This document shows positions 1 to 4,829 of a DNA stretch of 12,107 bases, in pieces. The notes under the pieces were generated by a model, which had not been told where the DNA came from, made no database searches, and worked only from the letters and a program-made list of their open reading frames with translations. Position numbers and translations under genes: made by a program. The DNA comes from Pusillibacter faecalis (GTDB lineage: Bacteria > Bacillota > Clostridia > Oscillospirales > Oscillospiraceae): positions 1 to 12,107 of the forward strand of contig NZ_AP023422.1 of the NCBI RefSeq assembly GCF_018408705.1, written 5' to 3'. Within the stretch, counting starts at the first letter, position 1. Each line of letters opens with the position of its first letter.

Positions 1-81
1 GTTGTTATGCCGGATACTACCCTGTCCCATCATGCCAGAAATGGTTGTGCCGATACCGCTCACCCGTCCTTTCTTCTGCAC
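1..81 (-). CDS. mob: MobV relaxase, N-terminal 27 codons (gene continues from 12107 across the circle)
   Basis: Read leftwards from a GTG at 79-81, this piece encodes the first 27 residues of the relaxase, ending in the HNN of the family's first motif (HNNR). Arginine 28 is encoded by the last three bases of the window. The piece is therefore not a broken gene but the start of the copy 2 mob gene, cut by the linear representation. The start is uncertain: the GTG has only a weak purine-rich GGGAAAA stretch before it, and another GTG six codons later follows AAAGGA more closely. A promoter fits at 109-137. Confidence 0.85.
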   Translation of the reverse strand, partial: MQKKGRVSGIGTTISGMMGQGSIRHNN

Positions 82-108
82 CGTTTTCCCGTATTTTATC
101 TTGCTCCC

Positions 109-137
109 ATTTTACCATACAGCTACCGATAAGGCAA
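109..137 (-). promoter_or_regulatory. mob promoter (TTGCCT-17-TAAAAT)
   Basis: On the minus strand, TTGCCT (137-132) and TAAAAT (114-109) are separated by exactly 17 bp, a good sigma-A-like arrangement. It predicts transcription starting near 102, about 20 nt before the mob GTG. It sits next to the 145-168 hairpin. In pMV158 the MobV relaxase MobM binds oriT and represses its own promoter, so autoregulation here is a reasonable inference. This copy serves the mob gene that wraps through the window ends. Confidence 0.6.
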
Positions 138-144
138 CCTCTTT

Positions 145-168
145 GTTACTTTCTGGTGAGAAAGTAAC
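145..168. repeat. Inverted repeat, 10-bp arms, GGTG loop (oriT-proximal hairpin)
   Basis: Arms GTTACTTTCT (145-154) and AGAAAGTAAC (159-168) are perfectly complementary around a 4-nt loop. The hairpin lies between the mob promoter and the larger hairpin at 168-227. Several small inverted repeats upstream of mob are typical of MobV origins of transfer. Confidence 0.75.
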
Positions 169-227
169 GCAAAAGCACTTTCACACCGCCGCCCTTTATG
201 GGCTGGCAGTATGAAAGTGCTTTTGCG
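168..227. other. oriT: Candidate origin of transfer (oriT): 16-bp inverted repeat upstream of mob
   Basis: CGCAAAAGCACTTTCA (168-183) and TGAAAGTGCTTTTGCG (212-227) form a perfect 16-bp stem. An inner GCCC/GGGC stem (191-194 with 200-203) gives a cruciform-like fold. The minus strand, which is the mob coding strand, reads GTGTG at 186-182 just inside the arm. The pMV158-type MobV nick lies after a GTGTG embedded in an inverted repeat upstream of mob. Position, orientation and GTGTG fit an oriT; the remaining sequence is not the pMV158 consensus, so the nick site is inference. The remaining 228-352 stretch holds no gene I can support, only a distant 8-bp inverted repeat (243-250 with 301-308). 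Confidence 0.55.
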
Positions 228-352
228 CGCTTCCGCGTGGACTGCTGGAGCTGGCTGCGTCTATCGGTCGCTTGTGCTGCCGGTCATGCGCTGCCTCTGC
301 CTCCAGCAAGGGACACTCATTATCAGGCCCGAGTCATTTTAGCAAAATTATC

Positions 353-381
353 TTGCCATTATCATCGATTTTTAGTATAAT
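353..381 (+). promoter_or_regulatory. Cargo promoter (TTGCCA-17-TATAAT)
   Basis: TTGCCA (353-358; 5 of 6 matches to the -35 consensus) and a perfect TATAAT (376-381) are spaced by 17 bp. Transcription would start near 388, about 30 nt before the mini-ORF at 418. This is the strongest-looking promoter in the unit and points away from mob. It suggests high constitutive expression of the secreted cargo, though no operator is evident. Confidence 0.75.
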
Positions 382-417
382 TTGTTTAAATCCCATCCAC
401 AGAAAGAGGTGATTCCC

Positions 418-462
418 ATGGGCCGATATACTCAGTTTAAGCATACCTGCCCACCAAAGTAA
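418..462 (+). CDS. 14-codon mini-ORF (leader peptide or microprotein)
   Basis: ATG at 418 opens a 14-residue ORF, MGRYTQFKHTCPPK, ending with TAA at 460-462. It is preceded by AAGAGGTGAT (404-413), a long match to the 16S anti-Shine-Dalgarno, at suitable spacing. The stop adjoins the AAGGAGG ribosome binding site (463-469) of the secreted-protein gene, so a ribosome terminating here would cover or hand over to that site. The strong SD and the promoter 30 nt upstream suggest that it is translated. The Pro-Pro-Lys-stop ending could slow termination. Its role is not recognised: it could be a coupling leader, an attenuation peptide or a short product. A chance ORF is still possible at this length. 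Confidence 0.5.
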   Translation: MGRYTQFKHTCPPK

Positions 463-476
463 AAGGAGGTCTTTAC

Positions 477-1436
477 ATGAAAAAATCCTTATCGATTATT
501 CTTTCTCTCGCTATGGTCTGCACTATGTCTGCTACCGCTTTTGCAGCCGACAGTTCAACTGACTTATCTGCTATCGCAGACGCAACAATTCAAGTTACGC
601 AAACAACCAGTGAAAGTGGAGCAATTACGAACACCTTTAATAATTTGGACGACTTTGTGAATGCTGTGCACACTGCAAATCCTGCCATTTCTGATTACGA
701 AATTGCAACTTATATTTTGGACTACACCGGTCAAGAGTACCAAGATTTACCCGAAGAAGAAATTCTTTCTTTCCTCACCTATGATAACATCAGCACTTCA
801 TCTTCTTATGTACGAGTTGATGATGAAGGAAACACCATCGTTTCCAATTTTGACGCTATTCCTTTAGCCGATTGGACATCAGATGATGGATATATGAAAA
901 TCACTACAAATTACAGTTACATCAAAACTGTTGGCCGTGAGAAATACTATTCCGTATGGGCAAGGGGAACATGGCAAGAATATCCTGCTATTGCATTGCA
1001 AGACGCCTTTGTTTTGGGCACTTCTGGAACTTTCGATGACAGTTATAGTGAATATGGTTCTGTTTCTCAAACTTTCACCTGTACCAGCGGCTGCACACAA
1101 AAAACATACAAAAATCGAAGTGTATCAAGTTCCAACACCATCGATGAAGATTTAAGCTTTGACTATGAACGATTTATTCCTGTAATGCACTTTGTTCCAA
1201 TTTCTCCAAGATGTGATTATTGCACCGGTGGTGCAAGGGACTATTACTTCAGTGCATACATTCGCTACGGCATGATTGCCGATGAAAGCGTAAATATCCA
1301 AGCTGGATACGCACACAAGACCATTGGTTTCGGCGATATTAGCGTTGGAATTGATGTAAACGGCACACCAAGTTTCTCCGCCAGCGTAGCTACCGTAGTC
1401 CCTTACGTTGCAAGAGCTGTCACCGTTACCTACTAA
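477..1436 (+). CDS. Secreted protein of unknown function, 319 aa
   Basis: The start is fixed by AAGGAGG (463-469) 7 nt before ATG. Residues 1-23 are a classic Sec signal peptide: MKKS, a hydrophobic core (LSIILSLAMVCTM) and an A-F-A cleavage motif followed by AD. The mature chain is acidic at its N-terminus. From about residue 130 it is rich in Tyr/Ser/Thr and alternating hydrophobics, suggesting a beta-structured domain. It has four mature cysteines in two CxxxC/CxxC-type pairs (CTSGC near 204-208; CDYC near 247-250), which could bind metal or form disulfides. No membrane anchor, LPxTG or catalytic motif is visible after the signal. I do not recognise the family well enough to assign a function. 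It is the only cargo-like gene on the plasmid, has its own promoter and terminator, and is visibly more AT-rich than rep and mob. That suggests separate acquisition. Confidence 0.85.
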   Translation: MKKSLSIILSLAMVCTMSATAFAADSSTDLSAIADATIQVTQTTSESGAITNTFNNLDDFVNAVHTANPAISDYEIATYILDYTGQEYQDLPEEEILSFLTYDNISTSSSYVRVDDEGNTIVSNFDAIPLADWTSDDGYMKITTNYSYIKTVGREKYYSVWARGTWQEYPAIALQDAFVLGTSGTFDDSYSEYGSVSQTFTCTSGCTQKTYKNRSVSSSNTIDEDLSFDYERFIPVMHFVPISPRCDYCTGGARDYYFSAYIRYGMIADESVNIQAGYAHKTIGFGDISVGIDVNGTPSFSASVATVVPYVARAVTVTY

Positions 1437-1455
1437 AATAAAAGCGTGACCTAAC

Positions 1456-1489
1456 AAAAAAGCTGCAGAGGCTTCTCTGCAGCTTTTTT
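1456..1489. terminator. Bidirectional intrinsic terminator shared by convergent operons
   Basis: A perfect 15-bp stem (1456-1470 with 1475-1489) with a GCTT loop contains GCTGCAGAG. It is flanked by A6 on the left and T6 on the right, so it works as a rho-independent terminator in both directions. It ends the secreted-protein transcript and also the leftward operon, whose last stop codon (TAA at 1490-1488) overlaps the base of the stem. Confidence 0.92.
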
Positions 1490-1637
1490 ACTCGTCTTTT
1501 TTCATTCTTTTTAGAATGAAAAAACCCATAACCGTTATTGCAACAATAGCTCCCGCATCCGGCCAATTCATAACCGCTCCCATTGTTGCGCCCAAATAGC
1601 CTGCAATAAATGTTATAATAGCCGCAATAAATTCCAT
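1488..1637 (-). CDS. Small two-helix membrane protein, 49 aa
   Basis: A 49-codon ORF runs from ATG at 1637-1635 to TAA at 1490-1488. AAGGTG lies 5 nt before the start, a good ribosome binding site. The protein has two hydrophobic segments: residues about 3-23, and about 29-42 ending in FFILK. They are joined by a short turn with N-W-P-D, and the C-terminus is strongly charged (KRMKKDE). It follows the HTH/DUF536-like gene by 16 nt in the same direction, so it is probably the last gene of the antitoxin-toxin operon, stopping inside the shared terminator. I do not recognise a family. Size and topology resemble small membrane peptides such as holin-like or immunity-type proteins, but nothing specific supports either. 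Its position tail-to-tail with the secreted protein could be functional or accidental. Confidence 0.72.
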   Translation of the reverse strand: MEFIAAIITFIAGYLGATMGAVMNWPDAGAIVAITVMGFFILKRMKKDE

Positions 1638-1653
1638 TGTTACACCTTCATTT

Positions 1654-2148
1654 CTATTTTCTAAAAATCTTACTCCAAAAACTCTTAGGTCGTTCCAGCT
1701 CTACCGAAGCAACAGCACATCCAACCTCACTAGAAAGACGCTGCTGGTGCATCGTTCCGGCATGAAGTGCCTGCGCTGCCTGCACCGTCTGCTGTGCGGC
1801 GGTCAGCGCGTCAGTGAGCCGGGTAATGGTCTTAGCCTGCTGCTCGATCTGCCGGTCTTTCACTTCAAGCTGCCCTTGTAGCGTGTCGATGGTGGCCCGT
1901 AAAACGCAAACTAAATCGCCAACTTCGTGGTTTTCGGTTTGCGTTTTAGTTTGCGATTGGTTTTCGATTTCAGTTTTCGTTTTTTCAAAAAAAGCCTGTT
2001 TTATCAACGCTTCTTGTTGTTCATCAATCGCAAACTGGTTTCCGTTTTTTCGCAAACCTGATCGCAAACCAAGGTTTGCGATTTGCTTACTTACCGCTGT
2101 CTTTGATACCCCTATCTCGTCGGCTATCTGCCGGATCGTTTTTGCCAC
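1654..2148 (-). CDS. HTH plasmid-maintenance protein, DUF536-like, 164 aa
   Basis: The N-terminal residues 1-27 (KTIRQIADEIGVSKTAVSKQ) form a helix-turn-helix. A Gln/Thr/Lys/Glu-rich linker (about 55-75) follows, then a coiled coil (about 80-125) containing TIDTLQGQLEVKDRQIEQQ. The C-terminus is basic-aromatic (FWSKIFRK) and could be a membrane-touching amphipathic tail. This layout matches the DUF536 proteins found beside rep genes on small Firmicutes plasmids, where a role in replication or partition has been proposed but not settled. The start is GTG with a weak GGTGAT site, chosen because the HTH begins immediately after it. The gene lies 28 nt after the toxin gene and 16 nt before the small membrane-protein gene. 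The reading frame carries seven copies of WCGCAAACY, a likely DNA-level signal. Confidence 0.8.
   Translation of the reverse strand: MAKTIRQIADEIGVSKTAVSKQIANLGLRSGLRKNGNQFAIDEQQEALIKQAFFEKTKTEIENQSQTKTQTENHEVGDLVCVLRATIDTLQGQLEVKDRQIEQQAKTITRLTDALTAAQQTVQAAQALHAGTMHQQRLSSEVGCAVASVELERPKSFWSKIFRK
1904..2081. repeat. Cluster of seven iteron-like WCGCAAACY motifs inside the DUF536-like gene
   Basis: Exact 9-mers occur at 1904-1912, 2028-2036, 2050-2058 and 2062-2070 in direct orientation, and at 1936-1944, 1948-1956 and 2073-2081 inverted. Start spacings of 12, 22, 12 and 11 bp are close to whole helical turns. Three GTTTTCG variants at 1930, 1960 and 1973 extend the left block. The last two exact motifs form an inverted repeat with 10-bp arms (2061-2070 and 2073-2082). 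The 7-mer CGCAAAC turns up only once elsewhere in the unit in my reading, at 2900-2906. Candidate roles are Rep-binding iterons, a centromere-like site, or operators for the HTH protein. Confidence 0.65.
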
Positions 2149-2176
2149 CGTATCACCACGCTCTCCCTCTCATTTT

Positions 2177-2449
2177 TCAGAACAAGTCACTATGCGTTCC
2201 CGTTCTGGTCAAGCAGAGAACAAGCTCATCATTCTTGATTTCATAGATCAAAAGCCAGTCCGGAGTTATATGGCATTCCCTGCACCCGATATAATCTCCG
2301 GACAAGTTATGATCCCGATATATCTCCGGCAGCGGCTTTTGTTCCGCCAAAATACTAATTACTTCCTCCAGCAGCCGCACGTCATAGCCTCTCCGGACAA
2401 TTCTCTTATAGTCCTTCTTAAAGGCCGTCTGATACTTAATCGTCAGCAT
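2177..2449 (-). CDS. yafQ: YafQ-family mRNA interferase toxin, 90 aa
   Basis: This is a RelE-superfamily toxin that would cleave mRNA on the ribosome. Residues that define YafQ activity are all present: H47 in YRDHNLSG, H60 in CRECH, D64 and W65 in TPDWLLIY, and H86 in RTGTHSDLF. At 90 aa it has the usual length for the family. The start ATG overlaps the end of the antitoxin gene by 14 bp, and GGAGG lies 6 nt before it inside the antitoxin frame. That is the usual translational coupling of type II toxin-antitoxin pairs. The toxin looks intact. With the antitoxin it should act as an addiction module that stabilises the plasmid. The same transcript seems to continue into the DUF536-like gene. 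Confidence 0.93.
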   Translation of the reverse strand: MLTIKYQTAFKKDYKRIVRRGYDVRLLEEVISILAEQKPLPEIYRDHNLSGDYIGCRECHITPDWLLIYEIKNDELVLCLTRTGTHSDLF

Positions 2450-2708
2450 TCAGATCCTCCATCAGCTCTTTTACGGAGGAAAAAGCCCTGCTCATTCCAA
2501 TCCCATTCTCTACGTCCTCGATTGCTTTTCTCGTGACAGCATTCGGCACTTCGCCGCTGATCTCAAAGGGAATACGATACTCACGCACCGCCTTTTTTGC
2601 AAAAACATTGAAAGCGGTTGTCATCGTCATTCCCATATCAGCGCAAAAAGCCTCAAACTGCATCTTCAAGTCAGTATCCATGCGGATATTGATATTCGTG
2701 CTTGCCAT
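2436..2708 (-). CDS. dinJ: RelB/DinJ-family antitoxin, 90 aa
   Basis: The N-terminal ribbon-helix-helix (residues about 1-50: NINIRMDTDLK, then FCADMGMTMTTAFNVFAKKAV and R-E-Y-R-I-P-F-E) is typical of RelB/DinJ antitoxins, which bind their own operator as dimers. The C-terminal part (about 60-90: AIEDVENGIGMSRAFSSVKELMEDL) is the usual toxin-wrapping tail. The start ATG follows AAAGGGG by about 7 nt. As first gene of the operon it is expected to neutralise the YafQ-like toxin and, together with it, repress the promoter at 2741-2769. Length and gene order are standard for the family. Confidence 0.93.
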   Translation of the reverse strand: MASTNINIRMDTDLKMQFEAFCADMGMTMTTAFNVFAKKAVREYRIPFEISGEVPNAVTRKAIEDVENGIGMSRAFSSVKELMEDLNADD

Positions 2709-2740
2709 AATTTCAGCCCCTTTCTTCCTTTAGTATTTCT

Positions 2741-2769
2741 ATTGTATTCGATTTTATTTACATTGTCAA
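2741..2769 (-). promoter_or_regulatory. Toxin-antitoxin operon promoter (TTGACA-17-TACAAT)
   Basis: On the minus strand a perfect TTGACA (2769-2764) and TACAAT (2746-2741) are separated by 17 bp. The start would be near 2734, about 26 nt before the antitoxin ATG. The surrounding AT-rich sequence repeats AATAC on both sides of AATAGA, a possible part of a RelB-type operator. Repression by the antitoxin-toxin complex is expected from the family, not shown. Confidence 0.75.
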
Positions 2770-2831
2770 TATCATTCCTCGGTTCCCACCTGCAATGCTG
2801 CCCTCGCCGTATTGCGGACGCATAGAAGGAG

Positions 2832-2874
2832 AAAAAGCCTCTTTGTCGCCCCTCTGGGCCGCTTTTCAGAGCGG
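2832..2874 (-). terminator. Possible rep terminator (weak)
   Basis: Downstream of rep on the minus strand are two small GC-rich hairpins: CCGCT/AGCGG at 2859-2874 and GCCC/GGGC at 2848-2859. They share a base and are followed after about 11 nt by a T5 tract (AAAAA at 2832-2836 on the plus strand). The gap to the T tract makes this a poor intrinsic terminator, but nothing better lies between rep and the antitoxin promoter. The remaining 2709-2941 gap shows no gene I can support. Confidence 0.3.
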
Positions 2875-2941
2875 GTCAGCATCTCTACCCTCAGCGCACC
2901 GCAAACGCCGTCCTGCGGGGATAAAGGCCCCCAAATAGCCC

Positions 2942-4444
2942 CTAATCTCCGTCCTTTTTCAAAGCCTCCACCAGCAAATCGCTCAGTGCCTGGGACGGCC
3001 GGACTCTGGCGACCATGTGACCATCCTCCTGCCACACCGCAGGCGGCTCACTGTCCCACCATTTGTAGACCGTTGGCTTGCTCAGACCAGTATCTCGGAT
3101 ACAGTCCGCCTTGCGCCCTTCCGGGTGCTGCTGCCGCCACCTATAGACCTCCCATTCCGCATTATGCCTGCCGTTTCCATCTCTCCAATCCTTTTTTCCC
3201 TTTTGCCGAACCCCAATATCCCTAATGGCCCTTGCAATCTCCAAATGGTCTTTTTGCTTGCGCCAATTCCGCTTATTGACCGGCATAGTCAGACCAGATA
3301 TCTTTGCAATATCATCCCTCGGAAAAGTCACATAGTCCTCATTGAACATCTCCAGAGCACACACCACATCGTCCTTCGTAAAGCGGTTGATGTCCTCCAC
3401 GCTCATATCGTCGTATGGCTTAATCAGCGCGAAAGCGTCATGGCGCAGCTCTTCTTCGTCTATGCCGCACTTTTTGGCATAGATGGCAAGCGTCATAATC
3501 CCGTAGAACCGATGGCCCACACGGATCTCGTCGGCGATCCGATGCAGCCACCAGTCATAGAGATCCCGCTTCACCGTCCAGCGCCCCCGACGTTCCTTCT
3601 TCACCACCCGGCGCTCATACCAGTCTGGGTACTTCTCTTTTGCCTCGGCCAGTGACAGGCGGCTCTTTCGCATGAGCGCCTGTATGCGCTGCTGCTCACC
3701 GTTGCTGTCTGGGATATAGTCAAACAGCTTCTCCAGCTCCACCGCACCGCCATACCGATAGGCCACCACGGGATATTCCTTTCCCAGCTTTGTGCCGGTT
3801 CCCACCACACGGAAGCCCTGCAAAATACCCTGCATCTGCGGCTCACGGATGGACGAGGTAAACCTGTTCCAGATCTGCCGGGTGAGAGCGTATTTCAGCT
3901 CTTTCAAAATCTTCTGATTGTGCGGGTACATAGGGATCGGCTCGGTCAGCACATAATACAGATGCAGCCCCGTCCCGCTGTTTACCACGAAGGTAGCCTT
4001 GGGAATAATGTCCTTGTTCATCTGATGCAGCGTGTCACGGAGCTGCGGCATACCCACGCCGTCCAGATCGAACACCATCGCATAGAGATACCGTGCGTTT
4101 TTCCCATTTCGCTTCCGACCGAAATACGAAATCGGGGACATGATCGTAAACTCCGTGTCCTTGATGTCCTCCAGCTCTTTCAGTTCATCTGTGATCACAT
4201 GACGGTGGGCTTTGCCGTCTCCCTGGATCTCCAGCGCAACACCGTTTTTCGGTGGTACCACCAGAGCGATACCATTTCCCTTGGCATCCTCAAAGTGACC
4301 TCTGCGCTCAAACGATCCCTCAGGGAAAATCTCCCGGTAAAACTCAAACGGCTCCACCGGCTCCAGATACTTTCCGAGATGGGCGTTCTTCTCCCGGTAA
4401 AGCGCCCGCTGCCGCTCCAGCGCAGCCTGCTGATTCATCGTCAT
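2942..4444 (-). CDS. rep: Replication protein, AEP primase/polymerase type, 500 aa
   Basis: The core resembles archaeo-eukaryotic primases used by plasmid Rep proteins. Motif I is MVFDLDG (D126, D128; metal-binding DxD), motif II is SGTGLHLYY (H161), and motif III-like FRVVGTGTK lies at 211-219. A helical segment follows (about 290-370; LRHDAFALIKPYDD, PriCT-like in style). A C-terminal HTH (about 444-464: KADCIRDTGLSKPTVYKWWD) probably recognises the origin. No helicase domain is present, so the host replicative helicase would be recruited. The start is ATG at 4444-4442 because GGAGG lies 6 nt before it. The frame is open for 44 more codons to a GTG, but that stretch is Pro/Arg-rich low complexity. 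It would initiate or prime plasmid replication. No relaxase-like rolling-circle Rep motif is seen, so theta-type replication is the inference. Confidence 0.83.
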   Translation of the reverse strand: MTMNQQAALERQRALYREKNAHLGKYLEPVEPFEFYREIFPEGSFERRGHFEDAKGNGIALVVPPKNGVALEIQGDGKAHRHVITDELKELEDIKDTEFTIMSPISYFGRKRNGKNARYLYAMVFDLDGVGMPQLRDTLHQMNKDIIPKATFVVNSGTGLHLYYVLTEPIPMYPHNQKILKELKYALTRQIWNRFTSSIREPQMQGILQGFRVVGTGTKLGKEYPVVAYRYGGAVELEKLFDYIPDSNGEQQRIQALMRKSRLSLAEAKEKYPDWYERRVVKKERRGRWTVKRDLYDWWLHRIADEIRVGHRFYGIMTLAIYAKKCGIDEEELRHDAFALIKPYDDMSVEDINRFTKDDVVCALEMFNEDYVTFPRDDIAKISGLTMPVNKRNWRKQKDHLEIARAIRDIGVRQKGKKDWRDGNGRHNAEWEVYRWRQQHPEGRKADCIRDTGLSKPTVYKWWDSEPPAVWQEDGHMVARVRPSQALSDLLVEALKKDGD

Positions 4445-4779
4445 AAAATACCTCCAGTCCAGAAAAGAAAAAGAAGCAAAAAGAAAAGTCCGCTGCGGCG
4501 GGACCCGCCTGCGGGCGGGAAGGGGGGAAGGGGGAGCCAAAGAGCTTCCCCTGCGGGGCCTTAAAGAGAAAGTCACCTCCCCCTTTCCCCCTCGCTGAGG
4601 GGCATGGAAATGATGGAAAACCCGTTGGGTTTACCACATTCCCACACCCCTCAGCACACCCCCATTTCCCCTCCGACTTTCTCCCGATCCAGAGAGAAAA
4701 TTTTCTTTCGTCTTTTTGAGCCAGAGGCTCTTAGGGGGGCATATATTATCAATATATTTTTTTTACCTTTTCACCTGTC

Positions 4780-4808
4780 ATTATAGCCTGTCCGAAAGGC
4801 GTTTGCAA
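4780..4808 (-). promoter_or_regulatory. rep promoter (TTGCAA-17-TATAAT) inside a hairpin
   Basis: On the minus strand TTGCAA (4808-4803) and a perfect TATAAT (4785-4780) are exactly 17 bp apart, directed into the rep leader. The -35 element lies in the loop of the 4783-4827 inverted repeat and the -10 element straddles its base. Cruciform formation, or a protein binding the palindrome, would therefore directly affect promoter use. Confidence 0.6.
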
Positions 4809-4827
4809 GGGCCTTCGGACAGGCTAT
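4783..4827. repeat. 14-bp perfect inverted repeat between mob and rep
   Basis: ATAGCCTGTCCGAA (4783-4796) pairs with TTCGGACAGGCTAT (4814-4827). A further GGC/GCC inside a one-base bulge leaves a 10-nt loop. It begins 2 nt after the mob stop codon. In the mob direction the sequence after the stem (ATGACAGG) has no T-run, and on the plus strand only TTTT overlaps its end. It is therefore at best a weak terminator and may instead be a regulatory palindrome or cruciform. Confidence 0.8.
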
Positions 4828-4829
4828 TT

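Larger units (their letters stand above)
4445..4829 (-). promoter_or_regulatory. Long structured leader of rep (gene-free region)
   Basis: No gene is supported in this 385-nt gap. Read towards rep it contains the promoter hairpin (4783-4827), an AT-rich inverted repeat (4741-4747 with 4751-4757), then GAGCC/GGCTC (4718-4730) and a 12-bp AGAAAATTTTCT palindrome (4695-4706). Next come AAACCC/GGGTTT (4618-4632), CCCCTC/GAGGGG (4588-4602), purine-rich G-runs and CCCGCC/GGCGGG (4504-4519). A polyadenine/guanine tract on the plus strand (4461-4488) lies just before the rep ribosome binding site. A leader of about 330 nt full of short stems suggests post-transcriptional copy-number control or origin elements. 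No antisense-RNA promoter was convincing on the plus strand. Confidence 0.5.

Noticed and set aside
198..380. 60-codon plus-strand ORF in the mob-cargo intergenic region
   Set aside because: It starts inside the oriT-like hairpin without a Shine-Dalgarno and ends inside the cargo promoter, so transcription from that promoter would miss it.
1904..2081. CRISPR array
   Set aside because: The repeated unit is only 9 bp, occurs in both orientations and lies in a coding frame. There are no spacers of uniform length and no cas genes.
1814..2536. 240-codon plus-strand ORF
   Set aside because: It runs antisense across the DUF536-like, toxin and antitoxin genes, all of which have better support, and it has no ribosome binding site.
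2772..3035. 87-codon minus-strand ORF overlapping the rep 3' end
   Set aside because: It is in another frame over the rep end and a GC-rich intergenic stretch, with no ribosome binding site. It is likely incidental.
3920..4564. Plus-strand ORFs opposite rep (214 codons here; 212 codons at 3017-3655)
   Set aside because: Antisense shadows of the GC-rich rep gene, with no start signals or recognisable domains.
4445..4576. 44-codon N-terminal extension of rep to a GTG
   Set aside because: The GTG overlaps its own G-rich Shine-Dalgarno-like stretch. The encoded segment is Pro/Arg/Phe low complexity with residues that differ between copies. The ATG at 4444 has an ideal GGAGG.
4783..4827. Intrinsic terminator for mob
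   Set aside because: The stem is strong, but no U-run follows it in the mob direction. It is recorded as an inverted repeat overlapping the rep promoter instead.
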